DNA from: Haliotis asinina
Taxonomy: Eukaryota; Mollusca; Gastropoda; Lepetellida; Haliotidae
NCBI RefSeq assembly: GCF_037392515.1
Contig: NC_090281.1
Coordinates: forward strand, 55,654,753-55,718,752
Length of the DNA stretch: 64,000 nt
Direction of reading: 5' to 3'
Part shown: piece after piece, positions 1 through 13,159 of the stretch
How positions within the stretch are numbered: position 1 is the stretch's first letter
Layout: each line of letters starts with the position of its first letter
Program-made: the position numbers and the translations under genes
The notes under the pieces: model-generated
Told to the model about the DNA's origin: nothing
The model's input: the letters and a program-made list of their open reading frames with translations, nothing else
The model's database searches: none

Positions 1-330
1 TTTTGAATAATAAGCCACATAATCCAGTTGTCATCAATGTCAACACCTTTCCAATTAATTATTGTTGGTAAATAGTTCTTTACCACCTATAGCCATTCAT
101 TTGCATTCATTTTCTAATCCATTTCTTACAATGAGTTATAATTTCATGTCATATCATATCTCTTTCTCACAAGTGATTGTGTAGCAGTCAACTCATCACC
201 TGCATGGTGTTATGTTTATAAATCCATATTTATAGTCAATCATTTATCGATAATTGATCTACAGAAGACATTGATAATAAATTATGGATTTAGGAGTCGC
301 TTCCCAAGACTCGCATGTAGTGGAACTCAC
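1..330 (-). other. RRM1 intron 12 (partial)
   Basis: AT-rich sequence downstream of the exon 12 donor (GAG then GTGAGTT on the minus strand at 331/330). The following exon, expected to begin with the conserved VCNLASLAL segment, is not in the window. Nothing else is recognisable here. Confidence 0.7.
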
Positions 331-3300
331 CTCATCAGGAGCGCTGTACTCAACGATCTCTGTACACAGATTGCTGCATTTGATGGTGCCAAGGTTCTGC
401 TGGTTGCTCTTCCTGTTGCAGTGGTCCTTGTACAACATATAGGGGGTGCCAGTCTCCGTCTGAGACTCTATGATGGCATACCACAACTGCTGAGCCTTGA
501 TCTTCTTACGACCTTTGCCAGCCTTCTCGTATCTGAGGAACAGCGAGCAAGCAAGTTGGGACTATTTGAGCATTAAGAATCCATGTCAGAGTACATTCTG
601 TCAGCTATATATCAGTGCATAAAATTGATGCTGGTCCTGGCTAGTAAAATTCATTTATACCACTGAATTCTGTATTGATAGTATCACAAATGTATGAGTG
701 TTATTTTAGACCAGTGAAGTGAAGACAGGACCATTAATTTTTGTCCACTCACTGGTCCTGTGGTCATAGGGGAAATTTTGAACCATTTCTTTCCCTGTAA
801 TCCTCGATCTCCAGGGTATAGATTCTGACAAGTCTCCACTACACCCTGGACGCATCTATGCCTCAGATGATGAATTCATTACCTCCCTTGACTAGCTTTT
901 TAGCCGAACAGGTATCTTCCCTGGGAGGAAGAGCAAGTCTTTTGCTTCTTAAATTATCTAACCGATTAAACCTGGCAACACAAATCATGTAGAGGTTCAC
1001 TTTAAGAGGTAGGAGTTCTTGCATATATTTCAACATGTCAGTTTGTCATAAAATTTTAATAAACTTCATAAATAGCCAAAAGTAAAATACTTTGAGTACT
1101 TTGAAGGAATATTACTTTGATTAGTGATTTTTATTTCTACTTTTTTCCGATCCTGCTTTGGGGTTCTTTTTCAGGACAAAAATCCATAAACAAGAAATAA
1201 AATTGGTCTGGCATAACCTTAAATGATAAATAAAACACTAAACGGGACTGAGAGTGTAAATATGTTCATCCTCCGTGAAATAACAGAAGCATCAGCATCA
1301 CTGTTAGTAGAGTTAACAACCTTCATGTGCAACCGCGAAGTCAACAGTTTCGTTGACCTGCCATCATACACCACGATTAAGTTTACCACTTCCATGCATT
1401 TTCACAGTACCTACCCTTCATAGAGCTTCTTGAACTCGTCTCCCCACACATCGGCAAGTCCTGGGCACTCATGGGGGCACATCAGAGTCCACTCAGCGTT
1501 CTGCTCCACCCTCTCCATGAACAGATCGGGCAACCACAGGGCGTAGAACAGGTCCCTAGCCCTTGTCTCCTCCTTCCCTGTGTTCTTCTTCAGTTCCAGG
1601 AACTCAAAGATGTCAGAGTGCCACGGCTCCAAGTAGATGGCAAACGCACCTGGTCTCTACAAGATCAATTAATGCAATGCATTATCTAAAATCAATGAAT
1701 GAATGCATTATCTAAATAGTTATCAGTGTTCAGCATGTTTTGCTCTTGGGTTAGTGAGGGACAATAGTTTTACACTGCTTTTATGCATGAAATTCCAACA
1801 TCATGGTGGGGTACACAAGAAGTGGACTTCACACATTGTACCAACATGGGGAATCAAACCCAAGTCATCCGAATAAAGGGTGAACGCTTTAATCATAGGC
1901 TACAACTTAGGTCTTGGGATCCTTGAGGGTGGTTCTAATAGTATTTTAAACTAGGTGTGAGTGAGTGAGGTTAGGTTTACACCGCACTCAGCAATATTCC
2001 AGCTATATGACGGCGGTCTTTTGTAAGTAATGGAGTCTGGACCAGACAATCCAGTGATCAACAGCAGGAGCATCGATCTGCGCAATTGGGAACCGATGAC
2101 ATGTGTCAACCAAGTCAGCGGACCTGACCACCTGATCCCGTTAGTCGCCTCTTGCGACAAGCAAAGTCGCACTTTATGGCAAGCATGGGTTGCTGAAGGC
2201 CTATTCTACCCCGGGAGCGTCACAGGTTTTTTAAACTATGAAATTCCCTATCTCATGACTGACTCGAACAACTTTATTTTACTAGAGTCGTAATTACAAA
2301 TATTAGAGACTTATTTCTGGCAGTATTAGACCCCGAAACTGCTACTAGTAAGTAAAATCTCAGAAACTGGAACTGAACATTTCTATTGCATTATGTGCTG
2401 TGTTACTGTTGCTCACAAAGCAAGTTAATTGGTTACCTTGTTGCCGCCCTGGTCGACGTAGCGAGCGGTATTGTTGTACACTCTTAACATTGGAATGAGG
2501 CCGTTGGAAGTTCCATTGGTCTGAAGGCAGAGAAGATTGATTTCAAGTAAAGGTATGATACAGCCTCAAAATAAAATCTTTGAAACAGTCAGGTGACGAG
2601 TATTCAATGATATTCTCTAGCCTAATTATTAAATTTGCTTGAGCAAAGATGAGGCACTTATGTCATACATCTGTAATAATAGCAGTTCCCTTTAACATTA
2701 ATGGCTGTGAGTTATTAACAAGAGCTTTTACAAGCATCATAAATTGTGCTTCACTAAAATCAAATAACTATCTGAACTGAAATTTTAACAGAAAGCGAAA
2801 CCCTGCAATCTGAACAGACCAATTGTACTCACGCCTGCAATATAGCTGCCAGTGGATCTGATACAATGGACGTTGAGACCAATACCCCCAGCAGACTTGG
2901 AGATGAGAGCACATTTCTTCAATGTGTCGTAGATACCATCAATGCTGTCAGAATCCATGGTCAGCAGGAAACAGCTGAAATACACTCACTTCATACTCAT
3001 CCATGGTTGATTAACCTAACATCAATACAGATGCCAAGCTTTACAATTATCAGTGGAATGACAGTAACATCATACAAACAATTACTGTTGACTCAAGCAG
3101 GAGTTCCCACTTCTCGAGTGGACCTGACACCATCAGGTTTGGTTGGTTGGTTGTTCAATCCTGTAAACATCAGTATTCCTTCAATATGACGGTGGTATGT
3201 AAATAACTGAGTCTGGACCAGACAATCCAGCGACCAATATCATGAGCATCAATTTTACATGACTGCGATATGCCTCACGATCAGATCCTCTAGTTCACTC

Positions 3301-6300
3301 TTACAAGAAGTATGGGTTACTTAAGACCTAATTTAACACAGATCTTCACAGGTACAATAAAGTAAAGAGTAGAATCATATTTCAGCAATGACAAAGCTGT
3401 AATTTTAGCTGGAACTATCCCATTAAACTAAACCGAATATGCTAAACTGTTCAAAACATACCTGGAGAGCTGTGGTCGACATGTGCCAGCATTGAACAGG
3501 GTTGGGGAGGCGTGAGTGAACCACTTCTCGGACAGGAGGTTGTACGTCTGAAACAACAACGGTATTTTTCAACTAGGATGCAAATGTCATACATTAAAAA
3601 TTACAATATGGACACTCACGGCTCGATTTGGTAAATTTCTCAGTGGGCAGATGTTTAAATAATTCAATAATGACAATGGCTATTTCATTACATATTGCAA
3701 AAAAAGCAATGGAATTTGGATGGAGCAACTATTTATCTTTGGTTGCACCTGGTCCTGGTTGGTTATGTTCTCTTTTAAATCGAGCCCTGAAACTTAAATA
3801 GTGCTGCTGAACTCCATGCTCCTGGGACAACTCTACGCATTAATGATGGAAATCATTGCCCTGAACATCTCAAGCTGTGCAAACAGGTAGTCATAACCCA
3901 TCCCACCGGGTACCCATTTTCTGCAGGGTGACCAGAGGCAACTTTGAACAAACTTACCTAAGATGAGACCATGTGTCCTTTTTTAAGTGGCAGTATAAAC
4001 GTCCTACCATCTACCAAAGTCAACAAATATCCTATTTTTTGAGCCACTATGGTATGGAACTGGAGTCAATAATATGGAGAATTAACTTTTTAAAAACAAA
4101 CTGTTTGAGCTCTCAGACATCAGCACCTACCTCAATGGCAGCTTCCAGATCATCCCTGTGGATGCCAACCGAAACTCTCATAAGCATGTGTTGAGGACGT
4201 TCAGCAACTGAAACACAAAATTTCAAACATCTAACACATTTTCTCAAATACCACCACTGCATGAAAAGAATCCCCCCTTCCTCATATTATTCCTATAGTG
4301 TTTTGCACATGGTTTATCATTATAACATACAACTGAAAACATGTTACAGAACACCAGTCTTCTATATTACAATAATTATTTGCTAACAATTTTCTTTCAA
4401 AAGATTGGAGTGGATATGTAAATATAGCAAATCAGAAACTGGAGTGATATCAGAGAGTCCTTATTTCAGCATCATACATCAGTGAAGTCTTTCATTGTAT
4501 GAAGCCATACAAGTAGAAATAGTGAAATACTACAAACAACTCACAAGCTACACATTTCAGTCAGATTTTAAAAAAAACAACCAAAAATCACACTGCTAAT
4601 CTGAGATTATCACACCAGCTAACATTCTGGTGCTTTGCAAAGTATGCTCAGTGTGTTCTGTCACACAGCTTAGAATTGTATGCTTACTTACAGGATAGTA
4701 TATATGTCTGTAATTGCGAGGTAATATGCATATGTGGTCAGTTGTCATGGAGACACCACTTAGGATGTGAGTTTAGCTGTGAATGTGTAAAGAGTCAACC
4801 CGGAATCTCCATAAGTGGAAGCCAGTCTGACGTGTCCAAGTAATTATTCTGTGTTTCCAGTTTTGACAAAAGACCCATAAACACATATGTTCGTATTGTC
4901 TTACGATAAGTAATTACAGAAAGGTCAGAACTTGATCTTTATGGCAGTTCACATAATGGTTTGATCATGTATCGAGTAGCCTCTCTTGGACACTTACCCT
5001 TTCCATCTATCTTCAGTAAGTAAGATCGTTCAAGAGTCTGAGGAAAACAAATATGGTACAGTCTTAAAAACATTAACCTGATTACTGCATCATATATCTT
5101 GTCCTTTCTCCATTATGAATGCATTTTATTCAAAACAAAAAGTAAAAGTCTCAAACATAAGCCTAGAATCTCTAGCCTAAGTCTGGTTAAACTGTTCAGT
5201 GTAGTAAGGTCAGCTGATAAAAATCCATGATATAAAAATCTACTGATAATGAATACCATTATCTGTGAGCACCAGATTGTCAAGTAGGCAACTAAAATTA
5301 GAATCGATAGTTCCCAGGTGTAATTTCACCATTCTGAACTAATTCCTCCTTGATGCCGTTTTAGCTAAGCCTCCCTCAAAAGCGAGCCTGACAGTCTTTC
5401 ATACCATTCACAAATGTTTTGAAACATCATGTGATTGCAACTAGAATTATTCAGGCTCTTTACCTACTTTGTTGCCTGTATTGAACCATTATTTTTATTG
5501 CGTATAACCAGCATTCATTTTGTGCATATTATTACTGTGTACATTTTTGTGAATTGAGTACATATTCATTTTTAGACGGTTTAGATACAAAAAGAAAATC
5601 CTCAAAGTTAATAAATGTATCTTATCCTAGCCCAGCAGGCTAGAAGTGTCAGACCAAGTCTAAAATTACAAAGCAACACATACCTTGAATCCAAAGAAGT
5701 TGTAGTTGAAATCACGATCATATATCACAGCAGAATTCAGTTTCTGTAAAAGATAACACAAGGAGCTGAAACATGGTCTCCATATTGTTTGCTTTTCAAA
5801 AGGTCAATGACAATCAGACCCTGGCAAACAATCCAATAATGCATGTGGTACAAAAATTAAGACATGATGTAAATACTGTTTTTTGACAAGTATTACCACA
5901 TCAAGAATGGATAAATGCAGATAAAAAAAAAAGATGGAATCCTGACATGAGTTAACATGGTAAATGTTTAGTTTTTTTCTGTCCACTGTGAGTTTGTCAA
6001 GGTTAGACTTACATCACTATTTTTCATAATGATTTCGTAGATGTCATCGGCGATCATTGGGGACTTTTTCCCAGTCTTTGGATTCACCCATTTGTGCAGA
6101 TCCTCCATCACATCTGGAAAAAAATAAAGGCAAGACTTCAGTCCATATTATCCACTGAAAATTTAACAATGAGGAAAGAAACCTTTGAGTGTCATTTACA
6201 AAGTTGGATATGTCTTTCCATATGTTAAGACACAATACAAGAAGCATGCAAAAACTCATTGTTATCAGATGACATATATCTAGGTGATACGATTTGACAA

Positions 6301-7998
6301 GAATGAAATGTTATAGGGGATATGAGCAGAAGTTTTCAAAAAAAAAAAATTGTCATCAATTTGCTAATATCTACATTGAGCAAACAACCTTTCTTAAGTC
6401 AGTTTATCAGTTTACAGTTAAAAAAAAAAGTTCCATAATCAGACCTAAGGGGCAAGGTAAAATTTCACCTCATGACATAACTATCTTACCATGTTTGGGG
6501 GAAATTTGGAAATCACCTTAAAAAAATTGTCATGTCAGACTTTTAAACACCCATCCACCCCAACCTTGTCATAGCAATGAAACCATTAAGTGATGTATAC
6601 TTTAAGATTTAAAAATTACTAGACATACGTATCTTCTGTCAGGACTTTGGTACAACATATTAGTATGCATTCATCAGTATGGAGTTATTAAGTCCATTCT
6701 ATACATTTGTGTCGACTGTAGATGTCAGTCTTGTGGAAACCATGACAAAAGGCATAGGACATGACTTGATCCACTGCCACTCTACCCGTGAAGGTAACAG
6801 GGTAGAACAGGCCTTCAGCAAGCCATGCTTGCCATAAAAGGCGACTATGCTTGTCGTAAGAGGTGACTAACAGGATCAGGTGGTCAGGCTTGCGGACTTC
6901 AACATGTCATCGGTTCCCAATCGTGCAGATCGATGCTTATGTTGTTGATCACTGGATTGTCTTGTCCAGACTCTATTATTTACAGACCGCCGCCATATGG
7001 CTGTAATATTGCTGAGTGCAGCGTAAAACTAAACTCACTCACTCTACTTACCACTGAACACTTTCTTTGTCTCCTTGTGAAGATTTGACACGGCAATGCG
7101 GGCAGCCAGTTGAGCGTAGTCAGGGTGCTTTGTTGTCATGGTAGCAGCTGTTTCTGCTGCCAGGTTGTCGAGTTCGATGGTTGTCACTCCATGATAGAGA
7201 CCACTGATAACCTTCAGAGTTATGGCGGTCTGCAACACCAGACTAACCATTATAGACATCAGCATTCTCATCTGTACCCAGTAGTACACAATATCAAATT
7301 CCAACCAAATGGGTCCTAAAGTCAGCTTTTAAAGAGCTGATGCATTTCTTCAGATCTACCAAGATCATATGATGTATCTATTTATCTGTTAGTGTTACAT
7401 ACAAGCCCCCCCTCCTCCCCTCCCCCAAACCGCATTTTATTAACAGTTTGCTAGGCACCCCTTACTACATTTGCACAAAAGTGATTACCCCTCCTCAGAA
7501 CAAACTGGTGACACACCCTAATACCCTCAAAATTATTTTAAAAATACACACACGCCATACATAAAGAGATATGCTAATAATTATTTTCACACACTAAACA
7601 AATTCAGTCATGACAAGTTAATAAGTTGCAATTAATCGCATTGCGCAATAGGGTATCCTTTTAAACTTCAAATTTCAAGTTCCCGCCATGTATCAAAAGA
7701 CCTCAAGAGACAAAGAATATCATATCCAATACCGGGTCAACGAATTCCATATTGAGACCGTAGCACAACTTGGATATTCTGGAAGTGATTTTGTCGAACA
7801 TAACTTTCTCCTGACGTCCATCTGAAAAAACAAACACTTATTACTGGCCTGACTATACATGTCAAGTTTTGTTCGTTGACACAAACAAGGGTGCTGTTCT
7901 GACGAAAAAGTTGCTGATCGCAAGTAACAAGCATTCAAACGCACTATACATACACAACGACAGTGAAATTAATACTTACCTCGTTTAACGACGTACAT
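331..7998 (-). CDS. RRM1: Ribonucleoside-diphosphate reductase large subunit, exons 1-12 (partial at 3' end)
   Basis: This is the catalytic subunit that reduces NDPs to dNDPs together with the RRM2 radical subunit. Coding exons, in transcript order: 7980-7998, 7733-7821, 7052-7229, 6013-6113, 5684-5743, 4998-5037, 4131-4207, 3462-3547, 2833-2974, 2437-2520, 1415-1656 and 331-532. All have GT/AG borders and matching phases, and together they give 440 residues. The N-terminal ATP-cone is exons 1-3 ([20 protein letters not shown] in exon 3). Numbering equals human R1: the redox cysteine C218 (SSCFLL) falls at the exon 8/9 junction, substrate-loop residues Q288 and R293 flank the exon 10/11 junction, and N427, C429 and E431 (NLCTEI) lie in exon 12. 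Exon 12 stops just before the expected VCNLASLAL segment with C444, so the last ~350 residues lie beyond position 1. The start is ATG at 7998 (MYVVKRDGRQEKV, human MHVIKRDGRQERV). No internal stop or frameshift was seen. Confidence 0.95.
1745..1910 (-). repeat. tRNA-derived SINE (family B), degenerate, in RRM1 intron
   Basis: Reads in antisense on the plus strand: 'cacacattgtaccaacatgg', then an anti-B-box (ggaatcaaacccaag) and 'gaacgctttaatcataggcta', the antisense of an A-box-like TAGCCTA...TTAAAGCGTT. The same architecture recurs at 13.2, 22.2, 31.4, 56.9, 57.3, 60.8 and 61.2 kb. Confidence 0.65.
1950..2233 (+). repeat. Abalone-type interspersed repeat, family A
   Basis: A well-preserved copy. 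It begins with gtgagtgagtgaggtt, runs through cactcagcaatattccagct, gtctggaccagacaatccag and gaccacctgatcccgttagt, and ends near 'ggcctattctaccccgggag'. It sits in an RRM1 intron. Many copies in both orientations through the window define the family. No coding capacity is seen, and it is probably a SINE or other non-autonomous element. Confidence 0.8.
3120..3358 (+). repeat. Family A repeat, degenerate copy
   Basis: Shares gtctggaccagacaatccag and 'catgagcatcaat' with the copy at 1950-2233 but is more diverged. It lies in the RRM1 intron between exons 8 and 9. Confidence 0.6.
6785..7045 (-). repeat. Family A repeat, reverse orientation
   Basis: Reverse-complement copy ending at 'gctgagtgcagcgtaaaact' and 'aaactcactcactc', only a few bases from the RRM1 exon 3 donor at 7052. 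The repeat therefore abuts a splice site without disrupting it. Confidence 0.8.
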
Positions 7999-8230
7999 CT
8001 TGACTTGAAAGGGACGATATCAGATTCTAGAAGACAGATGATTGTTGTCAGGAGCAGTCAACTTGCGGACCTTCTTTCCCTCCAAATAGGTTTGATTGCG
8101 CGGGTAAAATGTCACGTGATGATGGCAAGTGCGATTTTAGTGGTTAAAATACGCGAAGACTGGGTGGCATCTTACGCTGGTTCTCAGTTCACGATGCGTG
8201 TCGTCAGCTTGCGCTGAGCTTACTCGCGGC
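7999..8230 (-). promoter_or_regulatory. Likely RRM1 promoter and 5' UTR
   Basis: This is the segment directly upstream of the RRM1 start codon. It is more GC-rich and CpG-rich than its surroundings and contains a palindromic E-box CACGTG at 8113-8118 and a GCGCGGGTAAAA stretch just before it that loosely resembles an E2F site. An S-phase-regulated promoter would fit the gene, but the transcription start is not determined and the assignment rests on position and composition only. Confidence 0.4.
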
Positions 8231-8501
8231 ATACGTGTCTTCGACAGAAGGCCACAGTACAAACAAAGGCCATTGTGGAGCGCTCGCACCGGTCGTCACA
8301 CAGCAAGGAGGAAACGAAGGTGTCCAGTCTCTAAAGTGCAATGGTAGAATGCTCCTCCACCCCTCTTCAGATTATGATGTGTTGCACACGCAGTGACCGT
8401 GATGACAATATTGACTTGAATGTTAAAGTCATAGACTAGCAATTAACTAGTCTCTAAAATGAACACATTTTACAGAAGGAAAGAAAAGGGAGTAATATAT
8501 A

Positions 8502-8677
<176 letters not shown>

Positions 8678-8723
8678 GTAGGTGATTTCAGCAGGTGTAT
8701 AAGTGTACAGAAATAAATATATG

Positions 8724-8814
8724 ATGAGTCCAGATATTTCTTCTTGCAAAAACTCCTCTATATTTCCAATATAAATATAAAGACGATTTTGCAAGAAGAA
8801 ATATCTGGACTCAT
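8724..8814. repeat. Hairpin element with 28 bp perfect inverted repeats
   Basis: The left arm, 8724-8751, reads atgagtccagatatttcttc and continues. The right arm, 8787-8814, is its exact reverse complement, with a 35 bp AT-rich spacer. This is probably a very short MITE or palindromic insertion lying just beyond the TG array. Confidence 0.8.
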
Positions 8815-9028
8815 ATTATTCTATTAATAATAAGGAGCCTTTGACTTTCTTCATGGGTGGATCAAGGAATTCTGAAACTGAGGTGGATATATATAAGATA
8901 TTTTGTGCTTTTTTATGTGTGTTGAATCAATATCGTACGTACCTTTCTTTATTGAAGATATGTTAAGACATGTAAAAGAGCATGCATTCCTGATACCCAC
9001 AGACAAGCATTGTTTTACATATCTCAAT

Positions 9029-9091
9029 ATCTCTCTCTCTCTCTCTCGATATATATATATATATGCTATAACCACCCTGTACACACCAGTA

Positions 9092-9134
<43 letters not shown>
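9029..9134 (+). repeat. Compound (CT)n-(AT)n-(GT)n microsatellite
   Basis: A CT run at about 9029-9047, a TA run at about 9050-9064, and a GT run at 9094-9134 separated by 'gctataaccaccctgtacac'. No gene overlaps it. Confidence 0.9.
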
Positions 9135-9135
<1 letters not shown>

Positions 9136-9483
9136 ACACGTTATTACCATACTCTACACACCAGTCTTACCTATTGCATAAAATCTACTTCATTTTAAAT
9201 TCAAGGTAACATAACACCCCTTCATTCACATATTTATAAGTATCATGGTTTATTCCCTATTATAGGCGACAGAGGTTACAGTGGAGCTGATGTTAAAGGT
9301 CACATGCAACCAAAAAATTGAACAATTAAAATACAATTAAAATTGAACAATTAAAATACAATTATCACTTATTCATGACATATAATATAATTTGCTGCTT
9401 TTAAAAAACAAATAAACAAAATTGTAAGCGTACAATCGCGATTCAAAAGTGAAGTATTCTGTACTTCCCTCGAAACGAAGCTC

Positions 9484-9514
<31 letters not shown>
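9484..9514 (+). repeat. (ATC)n microsatellite
   Basis: About ten ATC trinucleotides in an otherwise unannotated stretch. Confidence 0.9.
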
Positions 9515-9869
9515 TCTGCCATTCACCCGATGAAGCGACAAGAAGTAGCCCAGAGACCTCGTGTTGTAAATCCATACCATACGTTGTTATGTCAGGTATG
9601 TCGGTTTAGAGGCATTTTGCGGTGAGACTGGTTCTATGAGCCACAAATTGAAGTCGATACACGTTGCCAGTCATATTTGCAACGGATTCGCTTGTGTTGG
9701 TACGTGTCATTCATCTGATGAAGAAAGAATGTGTATGGGGTATCCAACGTGTGTGTATGTACCCGCCCAAATCGTGAGGGTGTGGATGTCCAAGAGTAAG
9801 GATCATCTAGTCCCATATGTGACACCCTTGTCGGAACCACGCGTTCACACATCTCGTAGTGACAATGAG

Positions 9870-10470
9870 CGAGAGAGGTTAGTTGTTTTACGCCGAATTC
9901 CGCAATGTTACATCTATATATTGCGGCGGTCTGGAAATAGTCGCGTCTAGACCAGACCACCCGCTGATCAACATCTTGAACATAGGTCTGCGTGATTGGG
10001 GACTGATGATATGTGTCAACCAAGTCAGCAAGTGGACGAGCCAACAAAACAGCGCATCTGTTGTTTGTTTCTTGTTTAACGTCGCGCTCAGCAGTGTTCA
10101 AAATCATTTTGGTATATGGTCTCTGTTCAAAACATAATAAAAGAGTTGTACTAGACAATCTAGCCATAAAAGAGTTGTACTAGACAATCTAGCGAGTGAC
10201 ACCACGACCATCGATCTGTGCAGTTGGGATACGCAGACACGCATAAGACATGTCAACGAGTCTGTCACCCGGTTTGTTTATCTGTTTGTTTGTTCTATAA
10301 CGCCCTCACTGAGCAATACTCCAGCTACATAGCTGGGCCAGACAGTCCACAGCTCGAGGATCGATCTACGCAAGTGGGATACGACAACACCTTCCAGCAG
10401 TGATCCACCACCCGATCCCGTTAATCGCGTCTTACGACAGGCATGGGTTACTGAAGACCAGGTTTAGATT
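9870..10470 (+). repeat. Cluster of family A repeat copies
   Basis: Three partial copies lie side by side: about 9880-10030, a fragment near 10140-10210, and 10285-10460, which carries 'gagcaatactccagctacat' and 'gatcccgttaatcgcgtctt'. A 25 bp segment (agagttgtactagacaatct) is directly repeated at about 10142 and 10171. Confidence 0.65.
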
Positions 10471-10559
10471 GGAGCTTAATGTTTTGATCGTAATTGTAGT
10501 TGTGACATGTTTGGTACTTGTTTGAAAACTGCATTGTAAACACTATCCACGCTTGCTTA

Positions 10560-10635
10560 AGTGTGTGTACGTGTGTATGTGTGTACGTGTGTACGTGCGT
10601 GTGTGTGTGCGTGTGCGTGTGCGTGTGCGTGTGTG
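10560..10635 (+). repeat. Imperfect TG/CG microsatellite
   Basis: A GTGTGTAC/GTGCGTGT-type run, impure, with no coding feature around it. Confidence 0.85.
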
Positions 10636-11180
10636 ACTTAGTTAAAATGGTGATGTGTATAGATAGTGTGTGTGTATTAGTGAGTCAGCATGGCATTTAT
10701 CAGTGATCGCTTTTGACGAGTCATTTAGTGACTGTTATTATAAAATCGGCTGTTCCGGCTAGACCACCACTAACGTAAATGATTTAGGAGGCACTTTGGT
10801 TGTTTGGTCAAATATAAAGGTTTTTCGTCATTGAACATAAATTTTTCTGTAATGATCGGCCCATCTGGGGAAAAAAACCAAAAACAACTTCGGTTCAAAG
10901 CAGTTCGGTTCAATAAATGTTCGCACTAACCAAAAAAACATGAGGTTGCATGTTAGAATAGAATCTGTTATCTCATGCGGAATATACGCTCGAAAGTAAA
11001 GTACAATACACACCTGGTTATGCATAAGATAGGTAGGCTTTATATTTCGTGCAGAAAAGAAGGCCTATGAACGTCATTTTCTGTAATGAGCGGACGGAGT
11101 CACTTTTTACAGCCAAATATTTGATGACTATGTTTCCGTCTTTACAACGCCTTATGCTGAAGTTTTTCAGTACGTTAAAA

Positions 11181-11211
11181 CAGAGACCATATAATAGATA
11201 TATGGTCTCTG
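11181..11211. repeat. Short palindromic repeat (gagaccatat type)
   Basis: cagagaccatataatagata reads into tatggtctctg, forming a near-perfect 31 bp palindrome. A related palindrome sits at 29608-29647, and a one-sided match (tatggtctctgttcaaaac) near 10115, so this is a dispersed small foldback sequence. Confidence 0.7.
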
Positions 11212-11663
11212 GTTAAAAGAAGCGGTTCATTTCGGCCACTAGTGTCTCCAACAGCATATATGTCAAATACTAGGCTTGATTGAGGTTCGTCTCAGTTTAC
11301 TGAACTATGGCGAATCCGCTAAAAACAAGTACAATGTTGCATAGGTGTTCATTTCAGAAAAATACCACAGACTTCGCTGTAGGTTAAACGAGCATAGGGC
11401 AGCGATTCAAAAACTTTATGCATTGTTTACATCGCATTCTGGACCCGGAAGCGGTAGACAGAAAAGGGAGAGCACTCACAGCAGTCTACCGCTCGCGATG
11501 CACACTTGAAAGAGAGAGAAGGGAGGAGGAAAATCCGACGGGTGAATTGCACCACATCAACCTCGTGTCAACACCACCACCTAAGTTCCACAATAGGTGT
11601 CAATCCGCCCAAGAAAATAGTTATGGATGTTGTATAATGCAGTCATGAGCCATGTAAGTATTT

Positions 11664-11806
11664 TGAGGAGATTATGTCATTTATGAGCATCCGTTTTCCA
11701 CGATGCCATTTAGAAAGTGGTCAAATGCAACATATGTCATATTACTAAGAAAGTGAAATCCCAAATATGACATATGTTGCATCCGTTTTCCATATTCTCC
11801 TCAGCA
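11664..11806. repeat. MITE-like inverted repeat element
   Basis: The inner arms atgcaacatatgtcatat (about 11725-11742) and atatgacatatgttgcat (about 11764-11781) are exact reverse complements. Outer parts (tgaggagattatg near 11665 and its counterpart catattctcctca near 11793) also pair. The gcatccgttttcca motif occurs on both sides. Confidence 0.6.
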
Positions 11807-12763
11807 ATGCCCGTGAGGCGTGACTGGCAATGGCTGTACAGTCACCCTGACACGCTACACTGATCCCAACATAAGAGATGCCATGCAATCATACGATACG
11901 TTGTGTGGAAACCAGAAGGTCCAAATATTGTCTTGTCATCAATCATGCTTAATCTACAGGAGATAGGTCACTTTCTCCACCATTTGTACTAATTAGTGTA
12001 CCTCGTCATGCTCCAACGCAGGTGTCACTTGGTTGTTCCCAGCGCAACTTCGGTTGCTTTTGAAAGTACTTCAGCAAGTTTATTACATCGGTGGGAAACT
12101 ACCGGTACATTTTTCTCTCAATTTCTAAATAATCTTCCAAATTTTTCAGTGAATGAATTAATGAAGCTGTCTTCTTTAAAAAAAGTCTTCTGTGAGCCGT
12201 TTTCTACGTCAGTAATTTAGCATTGAGATATCTACCTGCTTGTTTGGAATGACATGGACATTGACAGAATGTTAAGAGACTTTGTGACACACACCTCAAA
12301 TACAGAGAGCTTAAAACCTTTCCAGGTTTGTCAAATTCAAAGATCAACAAGAAAGATAAAGTTTTAAAACTATATAACACTCAAGTTTCACAGGCATCCA
12401 GTGTTTGTGTAAATGCAGAAACCTGTGTTTTTCATGCCAAAAATTATTTCTATTACTTGCAGTTTCCTTTTTTGTAAAAATCTCCACCATCAACATCATG
12501 CTATTCAAGCTCATGATTTAACTTTCTTTGATGCTTTGATATTCTGCCCTTGTTATTGTTATCACATTATTATGTTATCTTGTAAATAAACTGGTGTACC
12601 ACATCTTACCCCTATATGCTTGAAAAATGGTAAAGGATTCTTTACCGAAAAACATCGTAAGTCAGTTTTTAGTGAGATAAATTTACTTTGTTAGTATCCT
12701 TGGAGCATACAAATTACCTGTTAGAGCGATGATATTGTTACTGTTGTTTTTGTTGTCTTGCAG

Positions 12764-12859
12764 GCAACTTCATGGAGGACTCATGTCGAATAATCAAACA
12801 GTGATTGTCAGCACGAGGTGGGCATAATCACAGGATGGATGAACATGAGGAAGAACATA
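12764..12859 (+). CDS. ASB-type gene, first coding exon (5' UTR and 8 codons)
   Basis: The exon follows a pyrimidine-rich acceptor (tgttgtcttgcag) and ends at a good donor (CATA then GTGAGT at 12859/12860). It holds 71 bases of 5' UTR and then ATG at 12835 (MDEHEEEH plus one base). The leftover A joins GT at 14902 to make a Ser codon in frame with the large downstream exon, which is the main support for the exon. The UTR contains an upstream ORF of ten codons (12772-12804) that ends before the main ATG and could damp translation. An earlier non-coding exon is possible, since a donor-like cat/gtaagta lies at 11653/11654. Alternatively, translation could start at the internal ATG at 14928 in the next exon. 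Confidence 0.6.
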
Positions 12860-13159
12860 GTGAGTTGATATTTCTACTTTTCATATATTTTGAATTTCAG
12901 AACCAGCTGACAAAAGTAAGATGGTGATTGAATCTGACCAATACTTCAGCAATATCCTGGCATGGGACACCTCAAATAGGTTTTTCCACAGAGGCACTGC
13001 TAATTAAACTCACCTGTCTGAACATATAGTGAACTTATGTCATCTGGCATACATTTGTCTGTCTGTCTTTCACATTTCAGTTTTCGACATCCTTTCTAAA
13101 ACTGTAAGGGAAATGAAGCTGAAAATTTGTATGATTCCTCAGAGTCAGATGTTTTTGAT

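Noticed and set aside
271-576. Plus-strand 101-codon frame at the left edge
   Set aside because: It is the antisense shadow of RRM1 exon 12.
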